Source: Acidisoma sp. L85 (lineage in GTDB: Bacteria > Pseudomonadota > Alphaproteobacteria > Acetobacterales > Acetobacteraceae). Taken from it: 64,000 nucleotides of DNA. Every line of letters starts with the position of its first letter. Position 1 is the stretch's first letter. Location of the stretch: contig NZ_LMUQ01000061.1 in assembly GCF_009765865.1 (NCBI RefSeq), positions 458,022 through 522,021 on the forward strand, given 5' to 3'. The position numbers and the translations under genes are program-made. The notes under the pieces are model-generated. The model was not told the DNA's origin, searched no databases, and saw only the letters and a list, made by a program, of their open reading frames with translations. This document shows, piece by piece, positions 1-8,296 of the stretch.

Positions 1-1
1 G

Positions 2-607
2 CGTTCCGGCGGGCAGCCGGGCGATGTCGGCACGCTGCGCTGGGAAGGCGGCGAGGTCGCGATCGTCGATACGCTGAAGGGTGACGGCGAGACCATCCTG
101 CTTGTCCCCGCGACGGATGGCGCATTACCGGCCGTGGGCGCCGCGGTCGAGATGGTGCTCGATTGGCCGCGGCGACATGCCCTGATGCGGATGCACACGA
201 CGTTGCATTTGCTCTGCGCGGCGCTTCCAGGTGCAGCCGTTACAGGCGGCCAGATCGGCGCCGATCGCTCGCGATTAGATTTCGACTTGCCGGAAGCTCC
301 CGATCGCGTGGCATTGGAGGCGCGGCTGAATGCCCTCATCGCTGAGGATCATGCGTTGAAGGCTCATTGGGTGGACGAATCTGTGCTCGACGAAAATCCC
401 GCGCTGGTGCGGACGCTTTCGGTAAAGCCGCCGCGCGGCACCGGACGGCTGCGATTGGTGCAGATCGGTGCCGACGACGCCATCGTGGATCTGCAGCCCT
501 GCGGCGGCACGCATGTATCGCGAACGAGCGAGATTGGCGCGGTAAAGATCGCGAAAGTAGAAAACAAGGGACGACAGAACCGGCGCATCGTCGTCGTTCT
601 GGCGTGA
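2..607 (+). CDS. AlaX-type alanyl-tRNA editing protein (5' end outside window)
   Basis: Trans-editing factors of this family hydrolyse mischarged Ser- or Gly-tRNA(Ala) in the cytoplasm. The frame is open from the window edge, so the start codon is missing. The visible part begins with a GGQPGDVG stretch, typical of the AlaRS second-additional/editing domain. It then shows the zinc-ligand pairs HTTLH (HxxxH) and CGGTH (CxxxH). Together these are the signature of AlaX and the AlaRS editing domain, and no aminoacylation domain follows, so this is a free-standing editor. The stop overlaps the next gene's GTG (GTGA), which suggests co-transcription with the acetyltransferase. Family assignment is firm; the tRNA specificity is not visible. 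Confidence 0.9.
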   Translation, partial: RSGGQPGDVGTLRWEGGEVAIVDTLKGDGETILLVPATDGALPAVGAAVEMVLDWPRRHALMRMHTTLHLLCAALPGAAVTGGQIGADRSRLDFDLPEAPDRVALEARLNALIAEDHALKAHWVDESVLDENPALVRTLSVKPPRGTGRLRLVQIGADDAIVDLQPCGGTHVSRTSEIGAVKIAKVENKGRQNRRIVVVLA

Positions 608-1161
608 GTTCCTCATTGCAATCCCCAGCGCAGCTTCCCGATCGAGCGGCTATCCGGATCCGCACGTTGTCGGGCGCGGAGGCCATGCAGCGGATCTCTT
701 CACTCTCCGACATACTGATCGATTGTGTGGAGAGCGGTGCCTCGGTCAGCTTCATGGCGCCTCTGGCTCGCGCGAAAGCTGACGCGTTTTGGTCCCAGGC
801 AGCGGCGGCGGTGGCGGAAGGCGAGCGCATTTTGCTCGTGGCCGAGAGCGAGGGGCGGCTCCTCGGGACAGTGCAAATTGTCTCGGCGCAGTCAGAAAAC
901 CAGCCGCATCGCGCGGATATCTCGAAGATGCTTGTCCTCCGCGCGGCTCGCAGGAATGGAGTTGGCCAAGCCCTCATGCAGGCGGCCGAGGAGGCCGCGC
1001 GCGCGGCGGGCAAGACACTTCTGGTTCTGGACACCGGGGCGGATGACGCCGAGCGGCTCTATGCGCGGCTGAATTGGATCGCCATCGGGGAAATCCCCGG
1101 CTACGCGCTGTATCCCGATGGCCGACCCTGCGCTACGCGGATTTTCTATAAGGTGCTGTGA
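604..1161 (+). CDS. GNAT family N-acetyltransferase
   Basis: A 185-residue single-domain GNAT protein, expected to transfer an acetyl group from acetyl-CoA to an unidentified amine. The acetyl-CoA-binding motif A is visible as VLRAARRNGVGQALM (R-x-x-G-x-G/A pattern), preceded by the strand-forming LLGTVQIV segment. The C-terminal part, ERLYARLNWIAIGEIPGYAL, matches the usual GNAT motif B region with its Tyr. The start is the GTG overlapping the alaX stop; an upstream ATG in the same frame lies deep inside alaX and is unlikely. No context identifies the substrate. Confidence 0.85.
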   Translation: MSSSLQSPAQLPDRAAIRIRTLSGAEAMQRISSLSDILIDCVESGASVSFMAPLARAKADAFWSQAAAAVAEGERILLVAESEGRLLGTVQIVSAQSENQPHRADISKMLVLRAARRNGVGQALMQAAEEAARAAGKTLLVLDTGADDAERLYARLNWIAIGEIPGYALYPDGRPCATRIFYKVL

Positions 1162-1217
1162 GCGCGGCGCCACGCAGCGCGGCGCTCCGCCAGAATCCCT
1201 GCTGAAAGCACCCTGCC

Positions 1218-1565
1218 ATGCCTTCGATCAGCATTAGGATTGACCTCGATCCGAAAGGCCGGATCGGACCGGGGAAAATCGAACTCCTCGAAAAGATCGC
1301 CAGCCTCGGGTCAATCTCGGCCGCCGGGCGCGCGATGAGCATGTCGTATCGGCGAGCCTGGGAACTGGTCGAGGAAACCAACACAATATTCGGCAGTCCG
1401 GTTGCCTCGGCTCAGGTTGGCGGCAGACAAGGCGGCGGCGCGACCCTCACGCCGCTCGGTGTCGAACTCGTCACCCGCTTTCGCGCGATCGAGCGGGCGC
1501 TTTCCGAGGTGGCGCGGGAGCACGTCGCCGCCTTGCAGGCCGAAGTCACTGTCAGCCAAAGGTGA
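1218..1565 (+). CDS. ModE-like molybdate-responsive regulator, DNA-binding domain only
   Basis: A 115-residue winged helix-turn-helix protein of the ModE N-terminal/LysR-like type. Recognisable segments are the KIELLEKIASLGSISAAGRAM helices, the SYRRAWELVEETN recognition helix and the GGRQGGGATLTPLGVELV wing, which is highly characteristic of ModE. The C-terminal Mop/TOBE molybdate-sensing domains of E. coli ModE are absent, so ligand sensing must differ or need a partner. The gene lies 1.9 kb before the molybdate-type ABC genes. A matching inverted repeat sits at 3368-3391, so it is probably their repressor. Its end overlaps the convergent DipZ gene by 14 bases. Confidence 0.85.
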   Translation: MPSISIRIDLDPKGRIGPGKIELLEKIASLGSISAAGRAMSMSYRRAWELVEETNTIFGSPVASAQVGGRQGGGATLTPLGVELVTRFRAIERALSEVAREHVAALQAEVTVSQR

Positions 1566-3276
1566 AGGCGAAAGCCTGGGCGCCGGGATCGAGGAATTCG
1601 ATCTCGAAGTTCCGGTCAGCCACCGGTCCTGATTGGCGGACCAGCTGGTAGAGGCGCTGGCCGTCAATCGTGCCATTGCCCTGAGCATCCACATCGGCGC
1701 CGTGATCAGCAAGCGGCGGCTTGCCGTCGATCAGCACCCTGAACCGCACGGGCTTGCCATCGCTGCTCGGCCCCAAAACGAGATGGAGGTCGCGGGCATG
1801 GAAGCGATAGGCGATGCGGCCCTCGCCGGCGTTGGAGGTGGCGTTCTCGCCTTTGACGGTCCAGTCACCGCCCAGCGCCCATTGGTTCAGGGTGAGTTGC
1901 GGCGCGGTGGCGTAGACGTGGCTCGCATCCGGCACGGCTCCGCCGGGTGAGGCGAAGTTTTCGGCGCGCTGGTAGCCGATATAGGTCTCGGGTGAAGCGA
2001 TGTCGCTGACGTCGGCGGCGGCTTCAGCACCGCTGCCATCGACCGCCACGATGTCATGCGGCACGGCACCCTTCCCCGCCTCGGCGAGGAGCTGCTGGAT
2101 GACTTTTTCCGACTGGTCGTATTCGCCTTCGCCGAAGTGGTGGTAGCGAATCTGGCCCTTCGCATCGATGAAGTAGTGGGCGGGCCAGTATTGATTATTG
2201 AAGGCGCGCCAGATCGCGTAGTTGTTGTCGATGGCGATCGGGTAGTCGAGCTTGAGGTCCTTCACGGCCTGGCGGACATTGTCGATGTTCCGCTCGAAGG
2301 CGAATTCCGGCGCGTGCACGCCAATGACCACCAGGCCCTGGCTGCGATATTTCTGCGCCCAGGCCTCGATATAGGGGAGGCTACGCAAGCAGTTGATACA
2401 GGAATAGGTCCAGAAATCGACCAGGACGACTTTGCCGCGCAGACCCTCGGCGGTGAGCGGCGGCGAGTTGAGCCACTGGACGGCGCCTGCCAGGGAGGGG
2501 ATCTGGCCCTCAACGGGTAGCGTGCCCGCGGCGGCGACTGTCGCCGACTTCGGATGCACTTTGTCGAGCAGCGTTTGCTCGACGCCGGCAGTGCTGGCGA
2601 GCGACACACGGGTCAGGAGGCCGGTGTCGAGGCCTAGGCTGATCGCGACGACACCGGCAAGAACGGCGACGCCGAGGCCGCGCCTGATCCATTCGCCCGC
2701 GCCGAGCGAGCGCTTCATCGCGACGAAGACCCGCCCGCCGATCAGCAGGGCGACGGCGAGCGAGGTCGCGGCGCCGGCGGCATAGGCCAGGAGGAGAAAG
2801 GAAGTCTGGACATTGGCGCCTTGCAGCGCGGCGCCGGTGAGGAGCAGTCCCAGGATCGGGCCGGCGCAGGGCGCCCAGAGCAGGCCCGTCGCGATGCCGA
2901 GCAGGAAGGATGGACCGAAGGAGGAACCGGCGCGCGTGCCATCCGATGCCGATTGGGAGAGGCGAGAGCCCAGGGCGACAAGCGGCCGCGTCAGCCGGTC
3001 CGCCATCGAGGGGAACAGCAGCGTGACGCCGAAGAAGGCCAGCAGGAGGATCGCGGCGAGACGGCCCCAGTGGTTCGCCTGCACCGCCCAGCCGCCGCCG
3101 ACTGCCGCGAGGGTCGCAACGGCGGCGAAGGTGATCGCCATGCCGAGCAACAGTGGCAGGCCACTTTTGACGAAGGGCTGGTCGGCTCGGGCGAAGACGA
3201 AGGGGAGCACTGGCAATATGCACGGACTCAGGATCGTCAGAACGCCGCCGAGATAGGCAACAACGAAGAGCAACAT
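1552..3276 (-). CDS. DipZ-like cytochrome c biogenesis / thiol:disulfide interchange protein
   Basis: A 574-residue membrane protein that would pass reducing power from the cytoplasm to the periplasm. The N-terminal 1-225 region is a CcdA/DsbD-type membrane domain of about six helices, with its paired redox cysteines in SPCILP (C19) and APCAGP (C137). Residues about 270-410 are a thioredoxin/TlpA-like domain with active site WTYSCINC (C293, C296). The last ~140 residues are the beta-rich C-terminal module usual in DipZ proteins. It sits between modE-like and modA-like genes but is transcribed the opposite way. No sequence link to molybdenum uptake is visible beyond position. Confidence 0.88.
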   Translation of the reverse strand: MLLFVVAYLGGVLTILSPCILPVLPFVFARADQPFVKSGLPLLLGMAITFAAVATLAAVGGGWAVQANHWGRLAAILLLAFFGVTLLFPSMADRLTRPLVALGSRLSQSASDGTRAGSSFGPSFLLGIATGLLWAPCAGPILGLLLTGAALQGANVQTSFLLLAYAAGAATSLAVALLIGGRVFVAMKRSLGAGEWIRRGLGVAVLAGVVAISLGLDTGLLTRVSLASTAGVEQTLLDKVHPKSATVAAAGTLPVEGQIPSLAGAVQWLNSPPLTAEGLRGKVVLVDFWTYSCINCLRSLPYIEAWAQKYRSQGLVVIGVHAPEFAFERNIDNVRQAVKDLKLDYPIAIDNNYAIWRAFNNQYWPAHYFIDAKGQIRYHHFGEGEYDQSEKVIQQLLAEAGKGAVPHDIVAVDGSGAEAAADVSDIASPETYIGYQRAENFASPGGAVPDASHVYATAPQLTLNQWALGGDWTVKGENATSNAGEGRIAYRFHARDLHLVLGPSSDGKPVRFRVLIDGKPPLADHGADVDAQGNGTIDGQRLYQLVRQSGPVADRNFEIEFLDPGAQAFAFTFG

Positions 3277-3367
3277 TGGTTTGACCTGGCGCTTTCAATG
3301 TTCAGGCAATGGTGCCGGGACTGAATGTCGTCGCCCGGCTTCACTCTAGATGCGTTACGTGGCGGCC

Positions 3368-3391
3368 CGCTATATAGTTACGGGAATAGCG
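3368..3391. promoter_or_regulatory. Putative ModE box
   Basis: A 24-base site with perfect CGCTAT / ATAGCG arms separated by 12 bases. Its left half, CGCTATAT, differs from the E. coli modA operator half CGTTATAT at one base, and the overall spacing is the same. It lies about 100 bases before the oxyanion-binding protein gene, which it probably represses when molybdate is plentiful. The divergent DipZ gene could share it. Confidence 0.75.
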
Positions 3392-3492
3392 TGGGATGAC
3401 GGGGATTTAATGGCGTGCCGAGACGACGACCCGGCTGGTCAACCCGCCCCTCCCCGGCCGAGAATTCCGCAAACGATCCTAGGAGAGCCCCA

Positions 3493-4371
3493 GTGCTGCG
3501 ACGATATCTGATTGCGGCGGCTGCCATTCTTGCCGCGACGCCTGGCTTTGCCATGGCTCAGGACAAGGTCGGCACCGTCAATGTGCTCTATGCCGGCTCC
3601 CTGGTGAACCTGATGGAGCGCGGGATCAGCCCGGCTTTCGAGAAGGTCGATGGTGGGCGGTTCCGGGGATATGCCGGCGGCTCGAACAAGCTCGCCAATG
3701 AGATCAAGGGCAAGCTGCGGCAAGGGGATGTGTTCATCAGCGCGAATCCCAAGGTCAATAACGACCTGGAGGGCACCGCGAATGGCGGTTGGGTGAGTTG
3801 GTATGTGTCCTTCGCGCAGTCGCCTCTCGTGCTGGGCTATAACCCATCGAGCAAATTTGCGGCCGAGCTGAAGACCAAGCCGTGGTACAAGGTGCTCGAG
3901 GAGCCGGGCATCCGGATTGGACGGACGGATCCAAAACTCGATCCCAAGGGTAAGCTGACCGTCGATCTGCTGAAGAAAGCCTCGGAGGTCTACAAGTTGC
4001 CGGATCTGTCGGCAAAGGTTCTTGGTGCGCCCGAAAATCCGAGCCAGGTTTTGCCGGAGGAGAATTTGGTCGGGCGGCTGCAATCCGGGCAGTTGGACGT
4101 CGGGTTTTTCTATTCGACGGAAACGACGGATCTGAAGATCGCGGCGATTCCCTTCCCCGCGAATATCTCGCTCAGCGCGCACTACACGATCACGGTGCTC
4201 AACCACTCGCCGAATTCGGCGGGGGCGGAGCATTTCGTCGCGTTTCTTCTGGGGCCGCAGGGACACGACATCATGGGTGAGCACGGGCTTGACCTCGTGA
4301 AGCCGAAGATCAGCGGTGACGCGCGGTTGGTGCCGGTTGCGGTGAGCGCGGTGATCAACGCCGCGCAGTGA
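3493..4371 (+). CDS. Molybdate/tungstate-type ABC transporter substrate-binding protein
   Basis: A 292-residue periplasmic binding protein of the ModA/WtpA oxyanion family. The N-terminus MLRRYLIAAAAILAATPGFA is a Sec signal peptide ending near AMA-Q (residue 22). The mature protein opens with VGTVNVLYAGSLVNLMER, the phosphate-loop-like Ser region typical of WtpA/TupA-like proteins, and continues with GDVFISANP and VGFFYSTET. The start is the GTG seven bases after AGGAG; an earlier in-frame start at 3415 would add an Arg/Pro-rich stretch before the signal peptide. Its stop overlaps the transporter gene (GTGA). Molybdate versus tungstate cannot be decided from sequence. Confidence 0.85.
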   Translation: MLRRYLIAAAAILAATPGFAMAQDKVGTVNVLYAGSLVNLMERGISPAFEKVDGGRFRGYAGGSNKLANEIKGKLRQGDVFISANPKVNNDLEGTANGGWVSWYVSFAQSPLVLGYNPSSKFAAELKTKPWYKVLEEPGIRIGRTDPKLDPKGKLTVDLLKKASEVYKLPDLSAKVLGAPENPSQVLPEENLVGRLQSGQLDVGFFYSTETTDLKIAAIPFPANISLSAHYTITVLNHSPNSAGAEHFVAFLLGPQGHDIMGEHGLDLVKPKISGDARLVPVAVSAVINAAQ

Positions 4372-6299
4372 GGCGTTCCTCCTGGCCGCTGCTGCCGTGG
4401 CTGGGCGGCCTGCTTGCTGTCTATCTCGTCGCGCCGCTGGTCGCGGGTCTCGCGCATCTCGGTGGCGCGGATTGGCGCGGCGCCGACTGGGCGACGCTTG
4501 GCGATGCCTGTGCGGTCTCGCTGCTCAGCGCGACCGTGGCGACGTTGCTGGTGGCGGCGGGCGGGATTCCGCTGGGCTACCTGCTGGCGCGAAGGCCGGG
4601 ACGGTGGTTGGCAATGCTTGGTTTCTTGGTGCAACTTCCGCTCGCTTTGCCGCCTTTGGCGAGCGGCATTCTGCTGCTGTTTCTACTCGGTTATGCGAGC
4701 CCGCTTGGTGCGCTCACGGGTGGCGCCCTGACGGATTCCTTTGTCGGCATCGTGCTGGCGGAGGCCTTTGTCGCGGCGCCGTTCCTGATCATCGCAGCGC
4801 GATCGGCTTTCGCGGGACTGGATCCGGTGCTGGAGGATGTCGCGGCCACGCTCGGCCACCGACCTTGGAGCATTTTCCTTCGCGCTAGCCTGCCGCTTGC
4901 CTGGCGCGCGATTCTTGCCGGCATGCTGCTGGCCTGGCTGCGGGCTTTCGGCGAGTTCGGGGCGACGATGATGGTGGCGTATCACCCCTATTCGCTGCCG
5001 GTTTACACGTATGTCGCGTTTGGCGGCCAGGGTTTGCCAGCCATGCTACCGGTGCTGGCACCTACGTTAGTGGCTGCGGTTGGCGTTATGGCCTTCGCCG
5101 CGATTTTCGGTGCGGATCGCGTGAGGCGCGTGGGGTTCGCGGATGGTCACACGGGGGTTGTGCCATTGCCGGTAGCACCGCTGCTCGATGAGCCGCGGCC
5201 CAGCTCCGCGATGTCGCCGCAGCCGCTGAGCTTTGCTTTCCGCCGCAAGCTGAGTGGTTTCGATCTCGACGTCGCGTGGCGGACGAGCGCACGTAGGCTC
5301 GCGATCCTGGGTTCATCGGGTTCGGGAAAGTCGATGACATTGCGCGCCATTGCGGGTCTCGATGGCGATGTTGCGGGGTCGTTGATGTTGGGCGCGAGAG
5401 ATCTCAGCGAAACGCCGACCGAGCGGCGCGGCATTGCTTTCGTGCCGCAGAATTACGGCTTGTTCCCTCATCTGACCGTGGCGCGGCAGATAGCCTTTGC
5501 GGTCGGCGCGGATCGCGATTTGGCGGAGCATTGGTCGAAGCGTCTTGGACTTGCCAGTCTGAAACAGCGGCTTCCGGATGCGCTTTCCTTGGGTCAGCAG
5601 CAGCGGGTTGCCGTGGCACGCGCGTTTAGCCGGCCGGCTGGCTTGTTGTTACTCGACGAGCCGTTTTCAGCGCTCGATACGCCTTTACGCGCGCAATTGC
5701 GGCGGGAATTGCTGGCGCTGCAGGCGGAGATCGATGCGACGACGATCCTCGTCACGCATGATCCGGAGGAGGCTTTTCTGCTCGCCGATGAGCTTCTTAT
5801 TCTTGATGCGGGCCGGGTATTGCAGGTCGGCACTGTCAACGAAGTATTCGCGCGTCCCGTTAGTGAGGCGGTTGCGCGGTTGCTCGGGGCGGAGAACATC
5901 GCGTTCGGCCGTGCTGTCGGGGCGAATGCAATTGATGTCGGAGGGGGCGTTCAGATTAAGGTGGTCGGGCCGCCGATGCAGACGAGCGCGCGCGTTGGCT
6001 GGTCGGTTCGGTCGGAGAGCATCACGATCACGGCGGCAGGTGACTATCCCGGATTTGTCGTCGATGTTGGAGCGCCTGTCGCGGGGCGATTCGAGGTCGT
6101 GCTACGGATTGGCGATGCGCTGCTTCGGGCGAACCAGGAGATCGGCGCACCGGCCAATCTTGGTCCATGTCGACTGTTTTTGCGGCCGGCGGCGGTGCAG
6201 GTTTGGGTCATGTCTGCGGAGGGCGGCGCGGCGGCCGACACGGATTGCGAATTCCGAAGCACACGGGATGAGTCGCAGATCAGCCCGCGTCTGAGTTAA
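4368..6299 (+). CDS. Fused molybdate-type ABC transporter, permease + ATPase (ModB-ModC)
   Basis: A 643-residue fusion. Residues 1-250 form a ModB-type permease with about five to six membrane helices and the cytoplasmic EAA-like loop around 155-180 (EDVAATLGHRPW). After a Pro-rich linker (255-290) comes an ABC ATPase with Walker A GSSGSGKS (315-322), Q-loop FVPQNYGLFPHL, signature LSLGQQQ (406-412) and Walker B LLLLDE (426-431). The tail after about 505 resembles a degenerate TOBE region. ModB and ModC are usually separate proteins, so one chain carrying both fixes 1:1 stoichiometry. The GTG start overlaps the binding-protein stop. Energises oxyanion import across the inner membrane. Confidence 0.88.
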   Translation: MRRSSWPLLPWLGGLLAVYLVAPLVAGLAHLGGADWRGADWATLGDACAVSLLSATVATLLVAAGGIPLGYLLARRPGRWLAMLGFLVQLPLALPPLASGILLLFLLGYASPLGALTGGALTDSFVGIVLAEAFVAAPFLIIAARSAFAGLDPVLEDVAATLGHRPWSIFLRASLPLAWRAILAGMLLAWLRAFGEFGATMMVAYHPYSLPVYTYVAFGGQGLPAMLPVLAPTLVAAVGVMAFAAIFGADRVRRVGFADGHTGVVPLPVAPLLDEPRPSSAMSPQPLSFAFRRKLSGFDLDVAWRTSARRLAILGSSGSGKSMTLRAIAGLDGDVAGSLMLGARDLSETPTERRGIAFVPQNYGLFPHLTVARQIAFAVGADRDLAEHWSKRLGLASLKQRLPDALSLGQQQRVAVARAFSRPAGLLLLDEPFSALDTPLRAQLRRELLALQAEIDATTILVTHDPEEAFLLADELLILDAGRVLQVGTVNEVFARPVSEAVARLLGAENIAFGRAVGANAIDVGGGVQIKVVGPPMQTSARVGWSVRSESITITAAGDYPGFVVDVGAPVAGRFEVVLRIGDALLRANQEIGAPANLGPCRLFLRPAAVQVWVMSAEGGAAADTDCEFRSTRDESQISPRLS

Positions 6300-6317
6300 C
6301 CGACCTGGCGGCGACTC

Positions 6318-6404
6318 GTCATGCTCGGCGAAGGCCGAGCATCCACGCCTTCGACTTCGCCGGCGCAAGCAAGGCGTGGGTGCTCGGCCTTCGCCGAGCA
6401 TGAC
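6318..6404. repeat. Palindromic intergenic repeat (REP/BIME-like), copy 1
   Basis: Perfect 24-base inverted arms (6318-6341 and 6381-6404), extended by 10 more bases with one mismatch, around a 19-base loop. Each arm is itself a small hairpin (TGCTCGGC-GAAG-GCCGAGCA). It sits between the convergent ends of the mod operon and the GntR gene, so it may also serve as a bidirectional terminator. Related copies occur near 27.5 and 60.9 kb. Confidence 0.85.
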
Positions 6405-6435
6405 GTGCGAGAACTGTCGCCAACATTCGTTGAGG

Positions 6436-7167
6436 TCACTCCAGAGACTCGAAAATCGGTGCCATGCGTCGCTGTGAAAACAAGACGTGTCGCTCCATGG
6501 CGACATGCGCGGCATCCGGGTCGCCAGCATTCAACGCCACGATGATATCGGCATGCTCCCGAATGGCCTCCTCCGTCACCCGCGAGTGGAAGAGAAGGCG
6601 GAACAGATGCATGTGCGTGTGCAGGCGGTTGAGCGCCTCGGCGATCAGGTCGCTGCCGCCGGCCATGGCGATCCGCGTGTGAAAAGCCGCGTCCCAGGTG
6701 GCGAATTTGCCATAGGCGAGGCGTACATCCTCCGACGAGGGCGCGGCCATGGCGGCGTGCAGTTCGCCCAAAGCGGCACGATCCCGTCCCCCGAGATTGC
6801 GCGCCGCCTTGGCCGCCGCCAGCGGCTCCAGCACCAGGCGCAACTCATAGATTTGCTCAAACCGGCGGCGGCTCGGAAGCGGGGCGGCGCTGTAGCCCAC
6901 CAGATGGGTCTTGACCACCAGCCCCTCCGCCTCGAGGCGCACCAAAGCGGCGCGGATCGGAGTTTGGGAGACGCCGAGATCCTTGACCAAGCCATCTACA
7001 GTAATCCGCGCGCCCGGCGCGATCTTCAGCGAGATCAGCCGCGTGAGCAGCGCATCATAAACATCGTCGCCTAAGGAGGCACGGCGCAAGGGCGGCTCCG
7101 GCGTGATCGCCGTGCCGTCACCGATCGCCTCTTTCCCGGGGTCTGGGCTCTGCGCCGTCATCACCAT
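6436..7167 (-). CDS. GntR family transcriptional regulator, FCD type
   Basis: A 243-residue regulator. Residues about 30-100 are the GntR winged helix: VYDALLTRLISLKIAPGARI, then LVKDLGVSQTPIRAALVRLE as the recognition segment. Residues about 105-230 are the all-helical FCD ligand domain. It keeps the metal/ligand pattern: an Asp in WDAAFHTRIA, with the following His, and later REHADIIVAL. It is divergent from the dehydrogenase-transport cluster on its right, with a 14-base perfect palindrome in the shared gap, so it most likely controls that cluster and responds to a small acid or sugar intermediate. The effector is unknown. Confidence 0.9.
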   Translation of the reverse strand: MVMTAQSPDPGKEAIGDGTAITPEPPLRRASLGDDVYDALLTRLISLKIAPGARITVDGLVKDLGVSQTPIRAALVRLEAEGLVVKTHLVGYSAAPLPSRRRFEQIYELRLVLEPLAAAKAARNLGGRDRAALGELHAAMAAPSSEDVRLAYGKFATWDAAFHTRIAMAGGSDLIAEALNRLHTHMHLFRLLFHSRVTEEAIREHADIIVALNAGDPDAAHVAMERHVLFSQRRMAPIFESLE

Positions 7168-7187
7168 AACCTAGCAGGAGATCACGC

Positions 7188-7243
7188 TTGACCGTGTTAG
7201 CAGCGCCTCCCTATGGTGGGCAAGATCGGATCTGATATCAGAT
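7188..7243 (+). promoter_or_regulatory. Putative promoter with downstream palindromic GntR operator
   Basis: TTGACC at 7188-7193 and TATGGT at 7212-7217, 18 bases apart, look like -35/-10 elements for the rightward cluster. The perfect palindrome ATCTGATATCAGAT at 7230-7243 lies just after the expected transcription start and 9 bases before the first gene's ATG, a position suited to repressor roadblock. Assignment to the adjacent GntR protein is inference. Confidence 0.6.
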
Positions 7244-7252
7244 TGGATTCCA

Positions 7253-8296
7253 ATGGCGGTTAACGTCACCTATGCAGAAGCCTGCGAAACGGCCATGCGC
7301 GCCCTCACCCTTGCGGGTGTGCCTTCCGACAACGCGCGGACTCAAAGCGACCTGCTGGTGGAAGCAGAGCTTTTCGATCGCCCCTCCCACGGGCTGTTGC
7401 GATTACCGCGCATCGTCGCGCGCATCCGCAATGGCGTGGCTGATCCTGTGACAACAGGTGTGGCCGCCTGGCGCTCGGCGGCGTTTCTGCAGGTTGATGG
7501 GCTTGGCGGCCTGGGGCCGGTGGTCGCCGGGGCCGCGGTGAAAGAGGTCTGCGCGAGGGCAAGAGAAGCCGGGATCGCGGTCGCCGCCATCGCCAACAAC
7601 AATCACCTCGGTATGCTGAGTTGGTATGTGGAGCGCGTGGCGCGTGGTGGGCAGACGGCTATCGCGCTATCGACGAGCGAGGCGCTGGTGCATCCCTGGG
7701 GCGGTCGCCGCGCCATGCTGGGCACCAATCCCATCGCGATCGGCGTGCCGGCCGAGCCGGATCCTTTCGTGCTCGACATGGCGACAAGCATTGTCTCGAT
7801 GGGCAAGATTCACGACCACGCCCATCGCCGTGAGCCGATACCGGCGGATTGGGCGCTCGATGCTGCGGGCGAACCCACGACCGATCCGGACGCCGCGAAA
7901 CTCGGCGCGATCGCACCATTCGGCGGCGCCAAGGGCTACGCGCTGGGGCTGGCGATCGAGGTTTTGGTCAGCAGCCTGACAAGTGCAGCGCTCGGCACCG
8001 ATGTTGTGGGCACATTGGATGCGGAAAAGCCCTGCAATAAGGGCGACGTCTTCATCATCATCGATCCGGTGTCGGATGCGGTGACCGGCAGCATTTCCGC
8101 CTATCTCGATGCGATTCGCGCCTGCGCGCCGAGCGATCCAGACAGGCCCGTCATGGTGCCGGGCGACGGTTCACGCAGTCGCCGAGCCGAGCGAATGGCG
8201 AAGGGCATCCCGATCGCGGAGGATGTCTGGGTGGCGATCCGCGCGCTGGCCGGCGACGAAATTTCCACGACGCAGGAGCACAGCGGTGGCCGATGA
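7253..8296 (+). CDS. Malate/L-lactate/ureidoglycolate-type dehydrogenase (Ldh family)
   Basis: A 347-residue cytoplasmic NAD(P)-dependent 2-hydroxyacid dehydrogenase of the Ldh_2/YbiC/ComC fold, unrelated to Rossmann-type lactate dehydrogenases. Visible family landmarks are ELFDRPSHGLLRLPR (with the conserved S-H-G), the VAAIANNNHLGMLSWYVE catalytic-His segment, PWGGRRAMLGTNPIAIGVP, LDMATSIVSMGKI and APFGGAKGYALGLAIEVL. Members act on malate, sulfolactate, ureidoglycolate or 2,3-diketogulonate, so the substrate is open. There is no Shine-Dalgarno sequence before the ATG; the operator palindrome occupies that place. The end overlaps the next gene by 11 bases, so the two dehydrogenases are translationally coupled. 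Confidence 0.85.
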   Translation: MAVNVTYAEACETAMRALTLAGVPSDNARTQSDLLVEAELFDRPSHGLLRLPRIVARIRNGVADPVTTGVAAWRSAAFLQVDGLGGLGPVVAGAAVKEVCARAREAGIAVAAIANNNHLGMLSWYVERVARGGQTAIALSTSEALVHPWGGRRAMLGTNPIAIGVPAEPDPFVLDMATSIVSMGKIHDHAHRREPIPADWALDAAGEPTTDPDAAKLGAIAPFGGAKGYALGLAIEVLVSSLTSAALGTDVVGTLDAEKPCNKGDVFIIIDPVSDAVTGSISAYLDAIRACAPSDPDRPVMVPGDGSRSRRAERMAKGIPIAEDVWVAIRALAGDEISTTQEHSGGR

